DNA of 37,481 nucleotides from NCBI GenBank assembly GCA_021300395.1, contig JAJTEO010000001.1:1-37481 (forward strand). Direction: 5' to 3'. The notes beneath the pieces are model-generated. The model worked only from the letters and a program-made list of their open reading frames with translations, was not told where the DNA came from and made no database searches. The translations under genes and the position numbers were made by a program. Shown piece after piece: positions 35,821 to 37,481 of the stretch (position 1 is its first letter; the number at the start of each line of letters is the position of its first letter). This DNA is from Fluviicola sp. (GTDB lineage Bacteria > Bacteroidota > Bacteroidia > Flavobacteriales_D > Crocinitomicaceae).

Positions 35821-37481
35821 TTGAAGACCTACATTAACACTATTATTTTACTTTTCATCTTTAATGGGAGTTACACAGTTTTAGCATCTAATGATAAAAT
35901 TACAAAGCAACCTGAAAAATTAATTTTAGCTGAGCAATTAATAGAAGATGGTTCAATTAATTTAGCCTATTTAATATTAAAAGAATATTCAGAAACAAAA
36001 ATTTCTAAGAATTTAAAGTATCGAGTTTATAAAGATTTAGCAAAAATTCATTTGTTTGAACAAGATATGGTGAATTATGAAAAACTCAATAAAAAAGCCT
36101 ACCAATTAAAGAAAGAAGACGGAGAAATATATAAAGGAATGTATTATGCTGAAAAAGCTTTCTTCTGGCATTACTTGATGTGGGGAGATAGCGCTGCTTT
36201 TTACTCTAATCGTTCAATGGAAATCATACAACGAAATCGAAAAGATTTTTCAAAAATTAACGTTCCTTTTGTTTATCAAATGTATGCCATTGGATACTTA
36301 TATAGAAAATTGGAACCAACTCCTAAAGTCAAAATAATTTATGAAATGCCTGTTGCAAGAATTTTAATGAATCAATGGTTCGATTCTGCAAAAGTGTACG
36401 AGAAAAAATTCCCTTTTCAATTTAGTTCAGAGCGAGTCTATTTATATAGGGGTGTCGGCACGCGTTATTTGGATCATGTTTCGGGTTATCAGTACCAAAC
36501 AAAGGAATACCAAAAATCAATGAATATCTCACAATGGTATTCCTATAAAAAAGCCATGGAAGCTTATAATTACACGATTCAAAATGTGATAAACCCAAGG
36601 AATTGGAATGATATTATTTTAACAAAATCTCTTAAAGGATTATGTTACATGTGTGTAGGGGAAAAGATTAAGGCGAAACACCTTTTTAATTCAGTGTTAG
36701 TTCAATATTTAAAGCGGTATAAAAATTATTCCAATTCACCGAATGCAAGAGCTTTGATGACTTTGTATTCCTATAAAACAATCAATGATGAAACATTGCC
36801 TTTTAACGATACGCAAACCAAAAAAGACATTCAAATATTAAAAAACTTAAATAATAATTGGTGGGCATCATTTATTCAAGCGAAAGAATATAACTATGAT
36901 CCTTATAGTGAATCACCAAATAATTATTTATTTAAACTTTACCTAAGAAGATATTTCATTCAAAAGAATAAAAAAGATTTGACCGAGGCTACTTCACATT
37001 TATTATCTCAAATATTAAACTTTCACTTTATTCAAAAAGAGTTAAAAAGCAATGATTTTAGACTGAATAATGCAAACTTTGAATTATTGAAAGTTGATAA
37101 TTTAGATTTGAAAAGAAAACTTCAACAGTTTACTCAATTCAGTTTTTCAAAATTGAAATCAGCTCCCAAAGTATCTATAAGTGACATTCAGCGTAAATTG
37201 AATGAAAATGAATGTTTGATAATCCCTTGTTTTATAAAAAACGCCAATGATTCATATAAAATTGTGATTGAAAAGGAAAACATCTCTATTGTAAAGTCAA
37301 AAAATGACATCAATTATAGAATGTTAGATTATGATACGATCTCTTTTGAGAAATACAAAAAAATATCATTTGAGGAATATAATGAGAAAATTAAACCTGT
37401 AATCTCTCATCGTAAGCCATTTAAAAAAATTTACACGATGTATTTTGATTATTCGAATTATTCAACCATGATTTCAGATTC
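35821..37481 (+). CDS. secreted TPR-like helical-repeat protein with probable CHAT (caspase-like) domain start; 3' end beyond the window
   Basis: Hand translation is open from the TTG at 35821 to the last base: (M)KTYINTIILLFIFNGSYTVLASNDKITKQPEKLILAEQLIEDGSINLAYLILKEY... then VSISDIQRKLNENECLIIPCFIKNANDSYKIVIEKENISIVKS...FEEYNEKIKPVISHRKPFKKIYTMYFDYSNYS, a pattern seen at the start of CHAT domains. Missing from the ORF track because it has no stop in the window. Confidence 0.6.
   Translation, partial: MKTYINTIILLFIFNGSYTVLASNDKITKQPEKLILAEQLIEDGSINLAYLILKEYSETKISKNLKYRVYKDLAKIHLFEQDMVNYEKLNKKAYQLKKEDGEIYKGMYYAEKAFFWHYLMWGDSAAFYSNRSMEIIQRNRKDFSKINVPFVYQMYAIGYLYRKLEPTPKVKIIYEMPVARILMNQWFDSAKVYEKKFPFQFSSERVYLYRGVGTRYLDHVSGYQYQTKEYQKSMNISQWYSYKKAMEAYNYTIQNVINPRNWNDIILTKSLKGLCYMCVGEKIKAKHLFNSVLVQYLKRYKNYSNSPNARALMTLYSYKTINDETLPFNDTQTKKDIQILKNLNNNWWASFIQAKEYNYDPYSESPNNYLFKLYLRRYFIQKNKKDLTEATSHLLSQILNFHFIQKELKSNDFRLNNANFELLKVDNLDLKRKLQQFTQFSFSKLKSAPKVSISDIQRKLNENECLIIPCFIKNANDSYKIVIEKENISIVKSKNDINYRMLDYDTISFEKYKKISFEEYNEKIKPVISHRKPFKKIYTMYFDYSNYSTMISD

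Noticed and set aside
35570-36000. Integrative element inserted at the tRNA gene
   Set aside because: No integrase and no repeat of the tRNA 3' end in the visible ~1.7 kb; the region is cut by the window edge, so it is unproven.
1-37481. CRISPR array, transposase/IS element, prophage or restriction-modification cluster
   Set aside because: No spaced repeats, no transposase, integrase or phage structural motifs and no methyltransferase/endonuclease motifs were recognised in any listed ORF.

Overview
This 37.5 kb AT-rich window is Bacteroidota chromosome, most likely Flavobacteriia. The evidence is GldH, a T9SS type-B sorted PKD protein, DUF5686, a RicT-like PSP1 protein and TAnnTTTG-type promoters. 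Most of it is housekeeping or core lineage content. It includes a SpoIIM/DUF4129/DUF4350/MoxR/DUF58 gene block, a YqhD-like alcohol dehydrogenase, ricT-gldH, dxr, a DEDDy exonuclease and rimP-nusA-infB. It also includes an fRMsr / Ig-like lipoprotein / flippase / hydrolase operon, metK, a DUF5686 protein, a large PKD gliding-motility-type adhesin, a COX15/CtaA family gene, a TauE/SafE gene and a CAU-anticodon tRNA. At the right edge an open TPR-like + probable CHAT-domain protein runs out of the window; it is absent from the ORF track. I found no CRISPR array, transposase, prophage or obvious multi-gene defence island, and I do not claim a complete new system. The signals most worth following are: (1) a terminator-like hairpin plus T5 tract in the short leader of rimP-nusA-infB, threaded by two tiny overlapping uORFs; (2) two 20-bp operators, one perfect and one near-perfect, spaced 33 bp apart over the yqhD promoter; (3) an AAA/DUF4143 ATPase with damaged Walker A and B motifs, split by a single in-frame TAA; (4) a 7-bp (ATYYAAA) repeat family, one copy swallowing the end of a truncated KilA-N gene; (5) the edge TPR/CHAT gene.
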